Assembly (NCBI GenBank): GCA_010093685.1
Contig: MU006248.1
Coordinates: 319,377 to 363,084, forward strand
DNA: 43,708 nt
Reading direction: 5' to 3'
DNA from: Ophiobolus disseminans
Lineage: Eukaryota; Ascomycota; Dothideomycetes; Pleosporales; Phaeosphaeriaceae
The notes under the pieces were generated by a model. That model was given only the letters and a program-made list of their open reading frames with translations. It searched no databases and was not told where the DNA came from. Below, piece after piece: positions 22,713 through 33,648 of the stretch (position 1 is the first letter of the stretch; every line of letters starts with the position of its first letter). Both the position numbers and the translations under genes were made by a program.

Positions 22713-23695
22713 CTAACTAAGCTTGTTGAGCAACTCCGGCGTCGTACACGTAGTGCCTTCTACGCACTGTGCAAATACAATTGCAGATAGCGTTGCGAGC
22801 TTGCGGGCAGACATGTCGCCGCAGGTCCCCGCTAGATCCATAATCTCTTCATGAAATAGTAACTGCTTTTCTCCTTGTCCAGTGTAGTGCACCTTGCGAC
22901 TATCCCTCGATTCTACTACATGGCCACCATCAACCAGTTTTATGAAGGCTTTCTCATAATCGCACATCTTGCAGAAGCCTGTAGACTTCCGATGTATTCT
23001 TACAATAACATGCAGTTAAGAAAGGCACCATCTAGCTTTGTGCGCATGTTCGTTGTTGCGATGAAGAGGACATTCCGGCGCGTTTTTAGTCGATCTAGGC
23101 CTTTCAGGACCTTGTCAGTAACCTAGTCAATGTTTAGCACGCGTTTGTTAGAGCTCTGTGCATCATACCCTTATGGTCTCTCCTGCCTCGTTGCGGATCA
23201 TGGATCGGTCTCTTAATTCCACTAAGGCTTCCACTTCGTCGATAAGTGCCACAACAAAACTCTCTTCCTCGGACGACACAACAATCTCGTCAAACATCTC
23301 TCCCGTGTTTTTCACGCTTTGGCCGTATAGACATTCAAGCAGCGCATTAACCTGCACTTGTACAAACGTACTAGTAGCAGATCCCAGCCAGATCGACAGC
23401 TTGTAGGCGAATCCTCGTGCCAACGTTATCTTCCCGGATCCTAGCGGACTATATAATAGTAATGTGCGAGGAAGAGCGAAGTTAAGCTCGAAAATTCGTT
23501 AGAGAGTGTGACCAAGGGTTTCGTAAGTGAAAGAGTCGAAGACTAAAGAGTCCTACGACTCCTTGCACGGCATAGTTGTTACTTTGAGGCTACCATTCGT
23601 GGTCGTGGGCTCGTCGTCATCGCCTAGCGTGTACGCATGAATTTGCAAGTTGACTTCACTGATCGCATGCGTGCTGTGGTCTGGCTAGGTCGTAC
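22713..23695 (-). pseudogene. Pch2/TRIP13-like AAA+ ATPase relic
   Basis: Pch2/TRIP13 ATPases remodel HORMA proteins in meiosis and checkpoint control. The blocks occur in family order on the minus strand. HAYTLGDDDEP is followed by PCKES-stop-DSLVFD (family usually has Trp at the stop). Next come RTLLLYSPLGSGKITLARGF as a Walker A region, YKLSIWLGS, VQVNALLECLYGQS and FVVALIDEVEALVELR as Walker B. NEAGETIRV, LDRLKTRRNVLFIATTNM, LDGAFLN and EYIGSLQA follow, and the C-terminal CGDMSARKLATLSAIVFAQC matches the SGR-x-LRKLP segment. Stops include TAG 23553-23555 and TAA 23499-23501, and frames change between 23163 and 22967. Walker A is degenerate. The gene is clearly dead here; the family match is strong because at least eight motifs are collinear. 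Confidence 0.86.
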
Positions 23696-24302
23696 ATGTT
23701 GACACCCCAGTGACAATCGCAGACATTACTTGATTGCAATCATGTGCCGGTCCTAAAATTGAGTAAGCTGCATATGTTACTTCAACGTTAGCAGCTACTC
23801 ACGCGTGTCGATGTGCTGACCGATTTCCAGCCGAGGGTACGAAGTGAGCAGTAGGGCGCGGATGCTTTTGGTGACTTTATTCGCCTCGCAGGGCTAGGGC
23901 TCGGCCTATGCCGTTGCGCACAGAACCTCTACGTAGAGATCCGGCAGAGAACCCATGATGCAGGCGTAGCGATCGACGTAGTCTGGTTAAGGGAGGGAGG
24001 CTCAACGTGAGCGTGCGCGGACCAGACGCGTTCAACCAGTCACATGCTTCTTCACGTGAGCACGTGACGTCACGTCTTTCGATCTCGCCACAATTCTCAC
24101 AACCTCATCACACAACAAGCCCACTCCGACGTCAAAAATGCGGTCCACACCGCCACACCCCGCAGCCACGCGGTCTTCGTCCCCCCTGCCCGAGTTCCAT
24201 GGTATGGTTCCCTCAAGCGCGCATATTTAATTTACCAGATCGTCTTCCTCAACCACTATAGCGGCAGAGACATCGTCCAGCACGGTTCGCGCAGCACAGT
24301 CA
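23696..24302. other. Intergenic with a CACGTGACGTCACGT site
   Basis: No gene. At about 24052-24076 the sequence TCACGTGAGCACGTGACGTC is followed by ACG. It contains two CACGTG E-box cores and a full TGACGTCA (CRE/ATF) palindrome, typical of bZIP or bHLH binding. It could regulate a flanking gene, but no clear promoter target is seen. Confidence 0.45.
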
Positions 24303-24322
24303 TTGACACCATCTTTAGTGCC

Positions 24323-24802
24323 CTACCCAACAACTGCCCACGCTAGCTCGTCCAGGATGGCCTCGTCGACGACTCTGTCTGCAGGACCCAGTTCGTCTAC
24401 AGTATGCGGAGATTCCAAGCGTCCAAGCTCAAGGTCATCATCATATACAGTTGGCTGTACATCTGACTCCGCCCACGCTAGCTCGTCCAGGATGGTCTCG
24501 TCGACGACTCTGTCTGCAGGACCCAGCTCGTCTACAGTATGCGGAGATTCCAAGCGCCCAAGCTCAAGGTCATCATCACATACAGTTGGCTTTACATCTG
24601 ACTCCGCCCACGCAATGCCCGCAGCATCATCGTCGCCCGCAATACTCCCTAAACACTGTTCCTTCAGCCCCCACGAGCTGCCGTTCCCGGCGCTGTCGAC
24701 CGAAGAGGCAAATGAATCTTCGTGCACCGTCGCGCCGAGGTCTTCTGATCTGATAGAAGGCGATGGCGATGATGGTCGCTCCCGACGATAGGTTTTTTCC
24801 AT
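24323..24802 (-). CDS. Acidic hypothetical protein with 45-residue tandem duplication, 159 aa
   Basis: The minus-strand frame begins at the ATG at 24802 (MEKTYRRERPSSPSPS) and is rich in Asp and Glu. Its C-terminal half holds two near-identical 45-residue units, each with CDDDLELGRLESPHTVDELG or a close variant and the phrase ADRVVDE. The plus strand of the same DNA is also open but starts only with TTG, so I prefer the minus strand. No domain is recognised. The substitutions between units (Ala/Thr, Gln/Lys, Cys/Tyr and two silent) do not settle which strand is coding. Confidence 0.35.
   Translation of the reverse strand: MEKTYRRERPSSPSPSIRSEDLGATVHEDSFASSVDSAGNGSSWGLKEQCLGSIAGDDDAAGIAWAESDVKPTVCDDDLELGRLESPHTVDELGPADRVVDETILDELAWAESDVQPTVYDDDLELGRLESPHTVDELGPADRVVDEAILDELAWAVVG
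24341..24610. repeat. Two tandem copies of a 135-bp unit
   Basis: Unit starts at 24341 and 24476 (CGCTAGCTCGTCCAGGATGG), with a third partial junction at 24611. I see only about five differences between the copies. The unit is exactly 45 codons, so the open frame is kept on both strands. Confidence 0.92.
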
Positions 24803-27529
24803 GTGTTGGCCAAGCCATGGGCTGCGACGCGCGTGGGTAGCCTGCAGAATGTGGCGAACGTCAAGGATGAGGATGTGAGAAAGTGGTGCGAGGAAAGGTG
24901 CAGAGGACTATAGATGGGTATTTCAAGGCGCGAGAGACGGCCAAAGATGTGGAATAGCGGCGTCACGAAGAGGTATGGAGATTATTTGGGAGAGACAGCA
25001 TAACATGAGTGAAAGCTGAGAAATTCGTACCTTTACTATCTTATATCGCGCACTAACAGCAAAAGGACTGCAACATGCCTATCCAGTTATGCTGCATGGT
25101 CTGCCTGAAGTCGGGGTAGTTGGCGATAGGTATTCTCACCTCGTGCCATCTCCTCCAACCCGCGCGCCCGAACCACTTACCACGGGTTTTTTACGCACTA
25201 CCCGCGACGCAAGACAAGGCAGGTTGACTAGGACTTTACTGACTCCCCTCCGGCTGCCATCAAAGCAGCCGCGAGGCGCTCCTCAAACATGCTGGCTCGC
25301 TGAAAGGGCGCAGTCTGAGCCTCCGCTGGAATGGGGAGGTATCCCGATACGGCGTTAGTTTTTCCAGGTAGGCAGGCTCAGTGACCACTCCGTAGCTGCC
25401 ATGGCTCACCTGGATGGCGACGTGTCGGACAGTGTTGGCGACAGCGATGTTGCATTGCGTCATATCGTAGGGGAAAACTGTGCCAGGACCGGCAGACTGC
25501 GGGCGACGAAGATGGAGGTGGTGTAGAATCGCATGCTGAGTTCGTAGCTCATCTGCTCACCAAGGATGGTAGCGCACGACAGGTGGGAGGCGCAGCGCCA
25601 ACCAAGAATCCGAGTCCAGTCGACGGGGGTTAGGTGGTTTGCTGAGAAAATGCTGGTCGACATCCACCTGCACGTGCTCCCCCAAAAGGTACTCATATAC
25701 GACATTTCGAAATTCAACTGGGAAGTGTCACGCCAGATATGCACCGGTCTGGCGGTTAGGAAGCTCGTTGTGTAGCACGGCGAGAATCTTGCTAGCCTAA
25801 GTGTGCTTGTCGGACGGATCACTCTCCTAAGTGAGGGGCAGACACGGCGCCGAGGAGAAGGTGTCCAGCGCGACCAACATCGGCGGGGCGCAGTGTCGGA
25901 AAATCAAATTTCGCAGCGTATACTCAAGCCATGCCCGGACTTCGCGCGTCGTCACATCGCAGAGGTCAGAGGGGTTGCTTTCTTCGCTCGCCCAGTCAGA
26001 CACCGAGGGCAATTCAAGGCCAGCCCAGGTAGATTGTTCCCCACGGTTGTAGGGGAGTGACTCCCACCGCGAGCGGCTATTTTCTGCGCGACGGCGGAGC
26101 TCTGCAAGGACAATGGCGATTCAGCACCGACTCCGCCGCAACACACCACTCAATGCTCGATCAGTGGCAACTGCAGGGAGGAAGACGTAGAGTTGTGGGC
26201 TCCAGAGGGGTAAGCTGAATGTCCGCCAGGTAGCTTCGGAGCGTTAAGTACGTGATGGGACCTCGGTTTCACGCTGCAGTGGGTCGTTGGATATGCGGGT
26301 TCGCATGTCCACTTCCATAGTCGCCAAGAGCGTGTCCTACCTCGCACCCGGCCGAAGCCCACCATCTCTCGTCTCACAGGGCAATATTTCGGCTAGGTTG
26401 TTATGGTGTCTTAGTACAGGGTGGACATGGATTCCGCTTATGCGCGTGCCAGACGTCGCGGAGATGCTAGACGAGAGCACGGTGCATACGCGGTGGGTGT
26501 AATTGTATCTTGTTGGAGTCGCCCTCTTCCGTGCCTTAGTAGCTGGCCGGAGACCGGTCAGCCAAATAGAGACAATTACGGGTGTAGGGTAGACAAGTTG
26601 GTGGGGTGAACAGGCAGTCAAATGCTGCCTGGGTGGTGCAGCTCTCGTTGACGCAACGGAGTTGCCGTCTTTGGCGTTCGGTTGCGCATGGTGGACGTGA
26701 TGTGGTGCTTGGGCTGCTGCTCCCAACATGCCTAGAAAAAGATCAGCAAGGTAGTGAGGTTGCCGGTCGCCATCCTCGCCTTCTCCGTGTATACCCATAG
26801 TCGATCCCGTCTATGCGGCGGGGGACAAGCTGCCTGGATCGAATCCGTCCGTCTGCATCGTGGTACTATATGCAAATATGTTTCCATCAAATGTGCCAGT
26901 GTCGTTCAGCTACGCCCTGTAGGTCGAAGCCGACCGCGTGACAGGTACTAAGCGGGGAAGTAGCTGTTCGGTCTTGTCAGTGAGAGGAGCTGTGACGTGA
27001 GCCGTGGTGTGCGTGCAGTGGTGTAGGTTCGTGAGCGGCTCATCATCCGTGCAGCCTCCGCTTTGCATGTGATGGGCGTGCTCGTTTTCGCAGGACTCCG
27101 CAGGTACGCTAATATTGACATCAGGGCGCGGCGGTTGCGCATGTACGGGTGACACAAGGTTTTGGCGACATTGCTGCTAGCTGTCATTGTGAGGTGTGGA
27201 TAGTGCCATGGTTGTCAGGTATAGATGGAAGGATGGGTGGGAATTGCTGGGGGACGGCTTGAAGTTGAAGGCGTGTGCGGCTTGGCTAATCAGTAGCAGC
27301 AAATCTAGATCCTCGGTACAACAATCATCAATCAACCATTCTTCTCACCAGCTTCATACTTCAATACCTACCTCATAGCTACGAGACGCTCCTTCTACCC
27401 CAACCAATCACATGATAGGTGACGTAATAACATCATCACGCGCGGTCCTCGACCTCGGAGCGAAGCACATCCACTGCATGGCCATGTCGGTTGCTGGAAG
27501 CGCTCAAAATCGCTCGTCAAATCGCTCAT
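24803..27529. other. Long stretch without a recognisable gene
   Basis: Rather GC-rich with several open frames of 60-150 codons on both strands, for example minus 25822-25460 and minus 26798-26337. None shows a domain, motif series or splice pattern. I found no reverse-transcriptase or transposase motif. It may be eroded gene or element DNA. Confidence 0.35.
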
Positions 27530-27960
27530 TCAAGAGCTCAGCACGGTAAACGCTGGCATGCCAGCCTCGTATATCAATTCCAGGAGCATCGCTCGCTCGG
27601 TAGCGAGAAAGGGTAGCTGGCCGATGAGCTTACGGGCCCTTGGAAAGGGCGCGCTGGGTCCCATTGTTTCCCGGACACGTTCCAGCGCCTCAGACAGCTC
27701 GGCTGGAAGAACCTCCTTGGGATCCGTACGATCCATCACGATACAGTGGACCAGGCTAGCCAGATCCTGAGGTTCTTGTGGATATCGGGAGTCATTCACC
27801 CAAAACACTGCGTAACTGTACTCCAAATCAGCCTCGGCGTATTCCAGGGCAACAGTGCGGTTCGGCGGCGCACCCCGCGATAAAGCCACGTTATGGAGGC
27901 TGGCCCCAGTGATGGAAAAGTTGCTGTCCTGCCCTCCTCGATCCTGCAAGCGGAATAGAG
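27530..27960 (-). pseudogene. Degenerate NB-ARC-like fragment
   Basis: The minus-strand reading includes HNVALSRGAPPNRTVALEYA followed by EADLEYSYAVFWVND. This fits the fungal NB-ARC pattern of a Val-Ala-Leu strand, P-loop, LEYA and VFWV. The P-loop itself is ruined: GAPPNRT replaces the expected GxGGxGKT. The following LASLVHCIVMDRTDP keeps the helix after VFWV. The right end is uncertain because the frame runs on into the opposite-strand PHD gene, which starts at 28005. It is probably a truncated NLR fragment divergently arranged with the Hsp70-like gene. Confidence 0.45.
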
Positions 27961-28004
27961 TTTGAGTGAGTTCAGCCCCAATAATTACAGTAGTCTGTGA
28001 CAAG

Positions 28005-30886
28005 ATGGATGTCCCAAAACGCCGAGCGGTCACCGGGCCGGCGACAAGCGGTAAGCGCTTCAAGAGTCTGCCGTCCACGAACTTCCCCAGCCCATTGCCA
28101 CAGAAAGCAATAGCTAAACTCTTGCTAGAGCCGCTCGACCCGCCGCAGTACTGCCAGCTTCTTTCAGGTGGCCTCTCTGAAAAGGATGACGAGAAAGTTG
28201 GATTGGACAAGGAGGCGGGATATGGCATCGTGCAGCTGTTGGCCGACAACAAGGCTGCTTGGATGAGGCCCACCAAGGGCGTGAACCTGACCGATCAGCC
28301 GGCAGACTGGGTCACCCCAGGGGAGTACACCCGCGAGCTGCGGCGCATATACGATCTCAGTGGAGGTTTCCCTGCGACACGCGTGGATCTGGTTACGGTA
28401 GAAGAGCACGCCGTCTATCCAAATCGCTCGTCGCATCGCTATGCTACAGCGTCAGGCGTGGTGGAGAAGACGACATTGGGCTCACTGCTGCGCTTCACTC
28501 GCTCCTCTATCGACAAGGACGGCGTGTTGTACTTGTGGGATCATGAGTGCGGGAAGTGTGCCCTGCCACTCTGCGCTGTCGACTATCTATACTGCCACCG
28601 GTGTGCTGAAGTATTTCACACACAATGCACAGAGGCGCGGGAGTGGCAGCCCTTCGCTATACGCTCGGCAACGTTATACGACTCGCGCGGCCAGCCGGTG
28701 TTGTGCCCAGGGTGTATGGGGGATGCCGACCCAGAGAAGCGTCACATTCTCTCCGATGACAGCATCGGAAGCTCGACTGAATACGGGATCGTTGTGTGTA
28801 TCGACATCGGGTCGACGAGCCCAGGGTATCGGTGAATATTCAGGGCGGCAAAGCGGGTGATGGAGCCACATACCAAAGGCTGAACAATCTACCTGTCTCC
28901 GCCGCCTGGGTCCGCGACGGCACTGCAGAGGTGTCGGTGGACCGATACGCATACGAGCGTGCCAACACAGATGTCGAAGTCCTCCAGCCGCTGAAAGAAG
29001 TCCTTTACAATACTCTACGTATGCAGGAAGCCCGCAAGCTTAAAGTGGGGGTCGATGACCTGTTCTTGGCCTTCTTCAACAAGATCGTGGAGAGGTTTGA
29101 AATGTTGTGCAAGAGCATCCTCACAGAGTGGGTGGCAGAAGCAAAACAAACATCGGCCTTCACACATCTGACGCTGGCCTTGGCACTCCCTTCCGGCTTC
29201 AAGCTGACAAGCAAGAATCCCGCATTGACCGCTCTGTACCGAGCAGGTCACAATTTGACACAAAGGATAGGGGCTGGTGATTGCTTAGTGTACGTCTCCG
29301 ATATGACAGAGTCGGAAATGGCAATGATAGGTGCTATCGGAATGCCCAGCGCGATCGTTGATGAGGCTGCGATTGGCAGTGAGTTTTACGCCGTCTTCAA
29401 CAAAGGTGGCACCACGTGTGTAAGAGTTGCAGCATGCTAAATGGAGTGGATATGAGCTGACAACATCGTGATAGGACTTTACACTGATGAAGCGACGCCG
29501 AACTCCGTCCGGGTGGGCCTCTGAGTATCTCGCTTCAAGTTCTTGTACCGGCGGGACAGTTTCCGAGGTGTCTAAACTCACTGCTGGTTTCGACGAGCTG
29601 AAAGCATCCGACTGGTTTGGTTTTACGGAGTGGGTCATCGCAGCAACCAAAGACACGGCAATGGCAAACCGTGCGTATGGCGGTGTCGACATTGGCCAGA
29701 CTTGGCTTAGGGCGCACCAAGATAATATGGCGTTACTCACTGCCTGAATTGTGCAGGGCTGCGAGCACATCCAGGGACTGGTCGACAAAGAGGACGGTGT
29801 GAAATTGACTGTGATTATGACGGGCGGTGCCCTCACGCTGGAAGCAGCCGTTGTGGAGTTTGAGGAGATAGTCAAGAAGAACCTGCCAGCAGCCAGCGAG
29901 TTTCTGCGCAAGGGCTATACAGATTACGAGTAAGGTCGCATCTCCAATCTCCCTGGACTACACGCTAATCTCATCTTAGTAAGAGTGCTGTACTCGAAGG
30001 CCTGGAGCTTCACACCAACAGCCTTGACTATCTCAAAGGGCGGTCCCCCGTGTCCATCACTTTCAAATCAGACGCGACGCTCGATCCGCTTTCCAAAGAG
30101 TGCAACCACGTGATTGTGACGAACATGGGGGATCCGATCTGTCATGGCCTCCTCCACAAGTCGCAGCAGGTGCCAGGCGAGGTGATTACGCACGACTTGC
30201 ACTGGACGGACGATAAAGAATTCGCCGTGCTATTCCGTGCTCATCACGCGAGGATCGATGCCTTCAAGGTGTGTGGAGATTTTCTAGTCGCATCCTCACA
30301 GCCGCAAACCGAGAGCTACACGATTGCGGAGATCGCTCTCCAGAAGCCACTCGACTTCACACCCAAGCACATCTATCTTGCTTCTTGGCCCAATACACTC
30401 GGCCGGACTATACGCATAGTCGTGTATGTGTTCAGGGAGTATGGAAAGGCGAGGGCGGACAAAAGCAACCTGGACATGCTTGGCATGTCCCACGGCGCCC
30501 TTCGGGAGATAGCCGACGACTACGTTGACGAGATGCACAGCCTGGACACGGAATCCATCAACAGGCTAGCGAGCATGGCTGGCCCGGATATACAGGTGTA
30601 CAGCGGCACGAAACTTACGAGGGTGAAGCATATGCAGATTCCCCGCTGGGGGAGAGAGAAGCGAATCGGTGGTTCCTCGCTAGTGGGCAGGAACCTCGAG
30701 GGCATGCTGCGGTCGTGTAGCGTTTGGGACATATCCCTCCACTCTCCCTCGCCGTCTCCCCACTCTCCACCATCGCCAGGCACCGTCTCCCAACTCGACC
30801 ACTTCCGCTCTACCCTCACTCACATCCCCATTTCCTACCTTTTCGCCTCCCGAGTTCGAGGCCGTCAACCTTATAGGTGTTGGTAA
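28005..30886 (+). pseudogene. PHD finger-Hsp70-like ATPase fusion gene, with one frameshift and one in-frame stop
   Basis: Start ATG 28005 (MDVPKRRAVTG). Residues 182-237 form a C4HC3 PHD finger: ECGKC (C182, C185), YCHRC (C197, C200), VFHTQC (H205, C208) and LCPGC (C234, C237). The same frame runs on into VVCIDIGSTSPG, the Hsp70/actin phosphate-1 motif. Near 28820 the frame shifts, and the Hsp70-like fold continues with LTLALALPSGFK and MTESEMAMIGAI. Intron 1 is 29420-29474 (GTAAGA...ATAG); splicing restores GGTTCDFTLM, the phosphate-2 motif. A TGA at 29745-29747 interrupts NMALLTA-stop-IVQGCEHIQGL. The next segment has LTVIMTGGALTLEAAV, the GG of the adenosine motif. Intron 2 is 29930-29979 (GTAAGG, branch GCTAATC, TTAG). 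The last exon runs to 30886 with SPVSITFKSDA. The frameshift and stop could be mutations or sequencing errors. Confidence 0.78.
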
Positions 30887-33129
30887 AGTGCTTCTATTAG
30901 TATTCGTACGCCTAAGCGCAATTATCTACGTACCAAAGCCTGCTTTACCGTGCGCGCCACCCGCTCACCAAACAACACTGCGACACCAAGCTACAAGATT
31001 GCGGCGCGCCCCAGTATACGAGACGGGTGCCGAGCACCGTCGAGAGGTTGTTCTACGGCATGGAGCGGCCATCGAGCGGCTGTACCAGGGCGCCGAGCAC
31101 CTCTCTTCGCACTGTGCCATGATGTGCGTCATGGATACATTTAGGAGCACAGATGCACGGATGTCAATGAAACGTGGAACATACGAAGCGGAGAGCGAAG
31201 ACGCAGAGCAGAACCGGAGCTGTTAAGTAACTTGAGTTCGACAGCGTTGTGAGCAGCTTCTGTCCTCCACGCGCCTTGTCAGGCTGGTTGGTAAAGCACA
31301 CGCTGCGCTGCAGCATGACGAGCCTAGAGACCCGCCGTCTGGTCACTCGGCAAAACCAGCCTGGCTCTCGAAATATGCAATGCAGGACGTCACAGGGGGC
31401 ATAAACCTCACACCGATACTTGCTGGGCAAGCTCTGGTCCGCGCAGTCTTTCCGCCCTCCTTTCACTACTCCGGTACTGCAGAACGTATCGTCGGTCTGG
31501 ATCGGGAAGCCCACGTGCGCTGTGTCGCGGCAAGCATACGTTGTGTACCCATGTCGGAGGGCATCAACTGAATGAACCAGGCTGCCCTACTCTGGCGCAC
31601 ACACGACTTTGCGCTTAAGCTCGCCGGTGCAGCAGACTTTCTTGTTGCAGAGTCGCCTTCCGCAATCACACTTCCTCCATGCATGTAATCGCAACGTTGA
31701 ATAGATCCCCGGGTATGCTCTATCGGTCTTTCTGGACACATGAAAACTATTTCCATATGCAACCCTATGCAAGCCCGGAGGAGACGCGCGGTATTGGATC
31801 AATCGCAAGATCTAGACATGCGGCAAATATAGCGTTGTTTCCTGTCGTTGCTCTAATGTGTCATTCTCCTTGCTTTCGCGCCGTCGAAATCGAAGTCTTT
31901 GTGATCAACAGGAAACACAATAGGCAGTAGTGATGCGGCAGCGAAGCGGATGGTTCGATCGTTTGTGTTCCTGGGAATGCCAATTTTTGCGAGATCGCGA
32001 CGCTCTTGCTGACTACGATTCCTCAGCTGCGAGCTTTCTTCAGAGCTCAACGTTCTGAATCTTTCGGTTTAGACAGATCCTTTTATTGTTGATATTTGTA
32101 ATGAACTAAACAATAAGCCTAAAGCTTTACCTTCAGCGTTGAAATCGCCCGTGACGTGCCGCAGGTTCCTCAAAGCAGCATAACCAGCATGTGATAAGAA
32201 GAGTTGGCCTCGGAGAAGCAGACACCCGCATCCGCAGCCATGCATAATCCTTCTGGTAGTTTCGGCTTCGCAGAGGCAGGCCACTAGATACATGGTTTGA
32301 TGGGTCGGTGGTTTTTCCTTGGATAGCAAGGCGAAGACGGGGAAGTAGAGGAGAAGCGAAGAGGGGCAACGGAACAGTGCTTTCGAGGAACAAACTCTCG
32401 CGTCCCAGACTATGGGCAATTTTTTTTATATTGTTGAGGTAGCCAAGGCGCTCAGCAAGGTGACATGACAAACCTCAAACTCGAGTTTATGAGAAGCAAG
32501 GCCCTGCCCCGCATGATCGGTTTTGTTCGGTGTTTTAGAGATACGGCAGAGGAAGTTAGTGAGAAAAAGAGAAGCAGAGGCTGAGTGTCTATGTATGGTT
32601 TAACGTTAGTCCGAAAATATAGTAGGCAGAAGGATAAGGCGCAGTCACGCTGCGACATGATTCGCCTTGCAGGGGTGGATGAGGCTAGTTGAGTTGGTAG
32701 AGGCTGCGAGAGTACATATGGGGATTGCTGGCCTCCCTCGAGGTCGAAGGAGTATAGAGGTTTCTTAGCTAACTCCTTTTACTTGTGAGCCCGACGTTGC
32801 CGGCCCGGAGGCCTTTGCCAGTGGTGGATATGTCGAGAAGTCGCTTCCTGTGTCCTTCTCTCTGCAGAGAGTCCACAGCGATTTCAAGCCTGCAATTCGT
32901 TTGTAGCCGACTCTGTAACATAGGGCGAAAGTGAGCCACTGGAAGTATTAATTAGCTTTGATACTTCCAATGCATATGCATTTGAAGAAGGGATTAAAGA
33001 GACGATTAAGTGGTGAGGATGGATTGTCGTCCTTATAGCGCGTGCGGCAACTTGTACCCCAAAGCTGTTTTCCCACGACTCACTTTTTCTGCGTGGTAAA
33101 CTCTCTCTCACTTTCAACATCATTCTCGA
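30887..33129. other. Stretch without a recognisable gene
   Basis: Only short open frames without domains. The piece at 30888-31226 is open but shows no motif. I see no RNA genes or long repeats. Confidence 0.4.
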
Positions 33130-33648
33130 ATGCTATTGAACCAGACAACCGCCTTGATCGATGACTTGGAAGCCTATGCTGGACCTAGCGAAAAAAAAAT
33201 AGCACCTCGCCGTCGCCGTGAGGGTTCTCCATCGTTCCAGTTTGCGAGATCAGGCTGTTCTGCATACGTGCGGCGACCCTCTAAGCTCGCAAAGTCTCTG
33301 CGTTCCAAAGCCGCCAAAGAACCACGCAAAGGGGCTTGTTCGTCGATCACCCTATTCGAAGTAGCTCTGATACATCAAGCAGCACGCCAATTAGCACTGC
33401 CATCACTCCGCAACTCCGCAACCCTGATAACGCTCGTACATTTCGGGCTCACCGCCACCACTCAAGGAATGTACGCTGTTTCTGAACGCGCTATGGAGGT
33501 AATGGTAGATAAACTGAAGGCCTTGGAACTTGGACTGAGGGTGGGGCGTTGCTGTTCTGGAGGGCCTATAAACCTCAGGAACCGCCCGCCGCACTACATT
33601 CACCGAATGATCTGTCCCCTATCCTATATTGCATTGACAATGCCCTAA
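33130..33648 (+). CDS. Hypothetical protein, 172 aa
   Basis: Open frame from the ATG at 33130 (MLLNQTTALIDDLEAYAG), preceded by a pyrimidine-rich leader (CTCTCTCTCACTTTC), which is common before fungal starts. The N-terminal third is basic (KKIAPRRRREG, RRPSKLAKSLRSKAAKEPRK); the middle is mildly hydrophobic (NSATLITLVHFGL). No family is recognised and no neighbour suggests a role. It may be a real orphan gene or chance. Confidence 0.33.
   Translation: MLLNQTTALIDDLEAYAGPSEKKIAPRRRREGSPSFQFARSGCSAYVRRPSKLAKSLRSKAAKEPRKGACSSITLFEVALIHQAARQLALPSLRNSATLITLVHFGLTATTQGMYAVSERAMEVMVDKLKALELGLRVGRCCSGGPINLRNRPPHYIHRMICPLSYIALTMP

Noticed and set aside
27961..28276. Rightward extension of the minus-strand NB-ARC-like frame
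   Set aside because: It overlaps the start of the PHD gene on the opposite strand and shows no NB-ARC motif, so it is probably an open shadow.
28790..28843. Intron of about 50 nt (GTGTGT...TTCAG) that would repair the frame at 28820
   Set aside because: It would delete the clear phosphate-1 motif CIDIGSTS, so a frameshift is the better explanation, although transcript data could reverse this.
29285..29911. 208-codon open frame on the minus strand
   Set aside because: It is antisense to the Hsp70-like exons, which carry recognisable motifs and introns on the plus strand.
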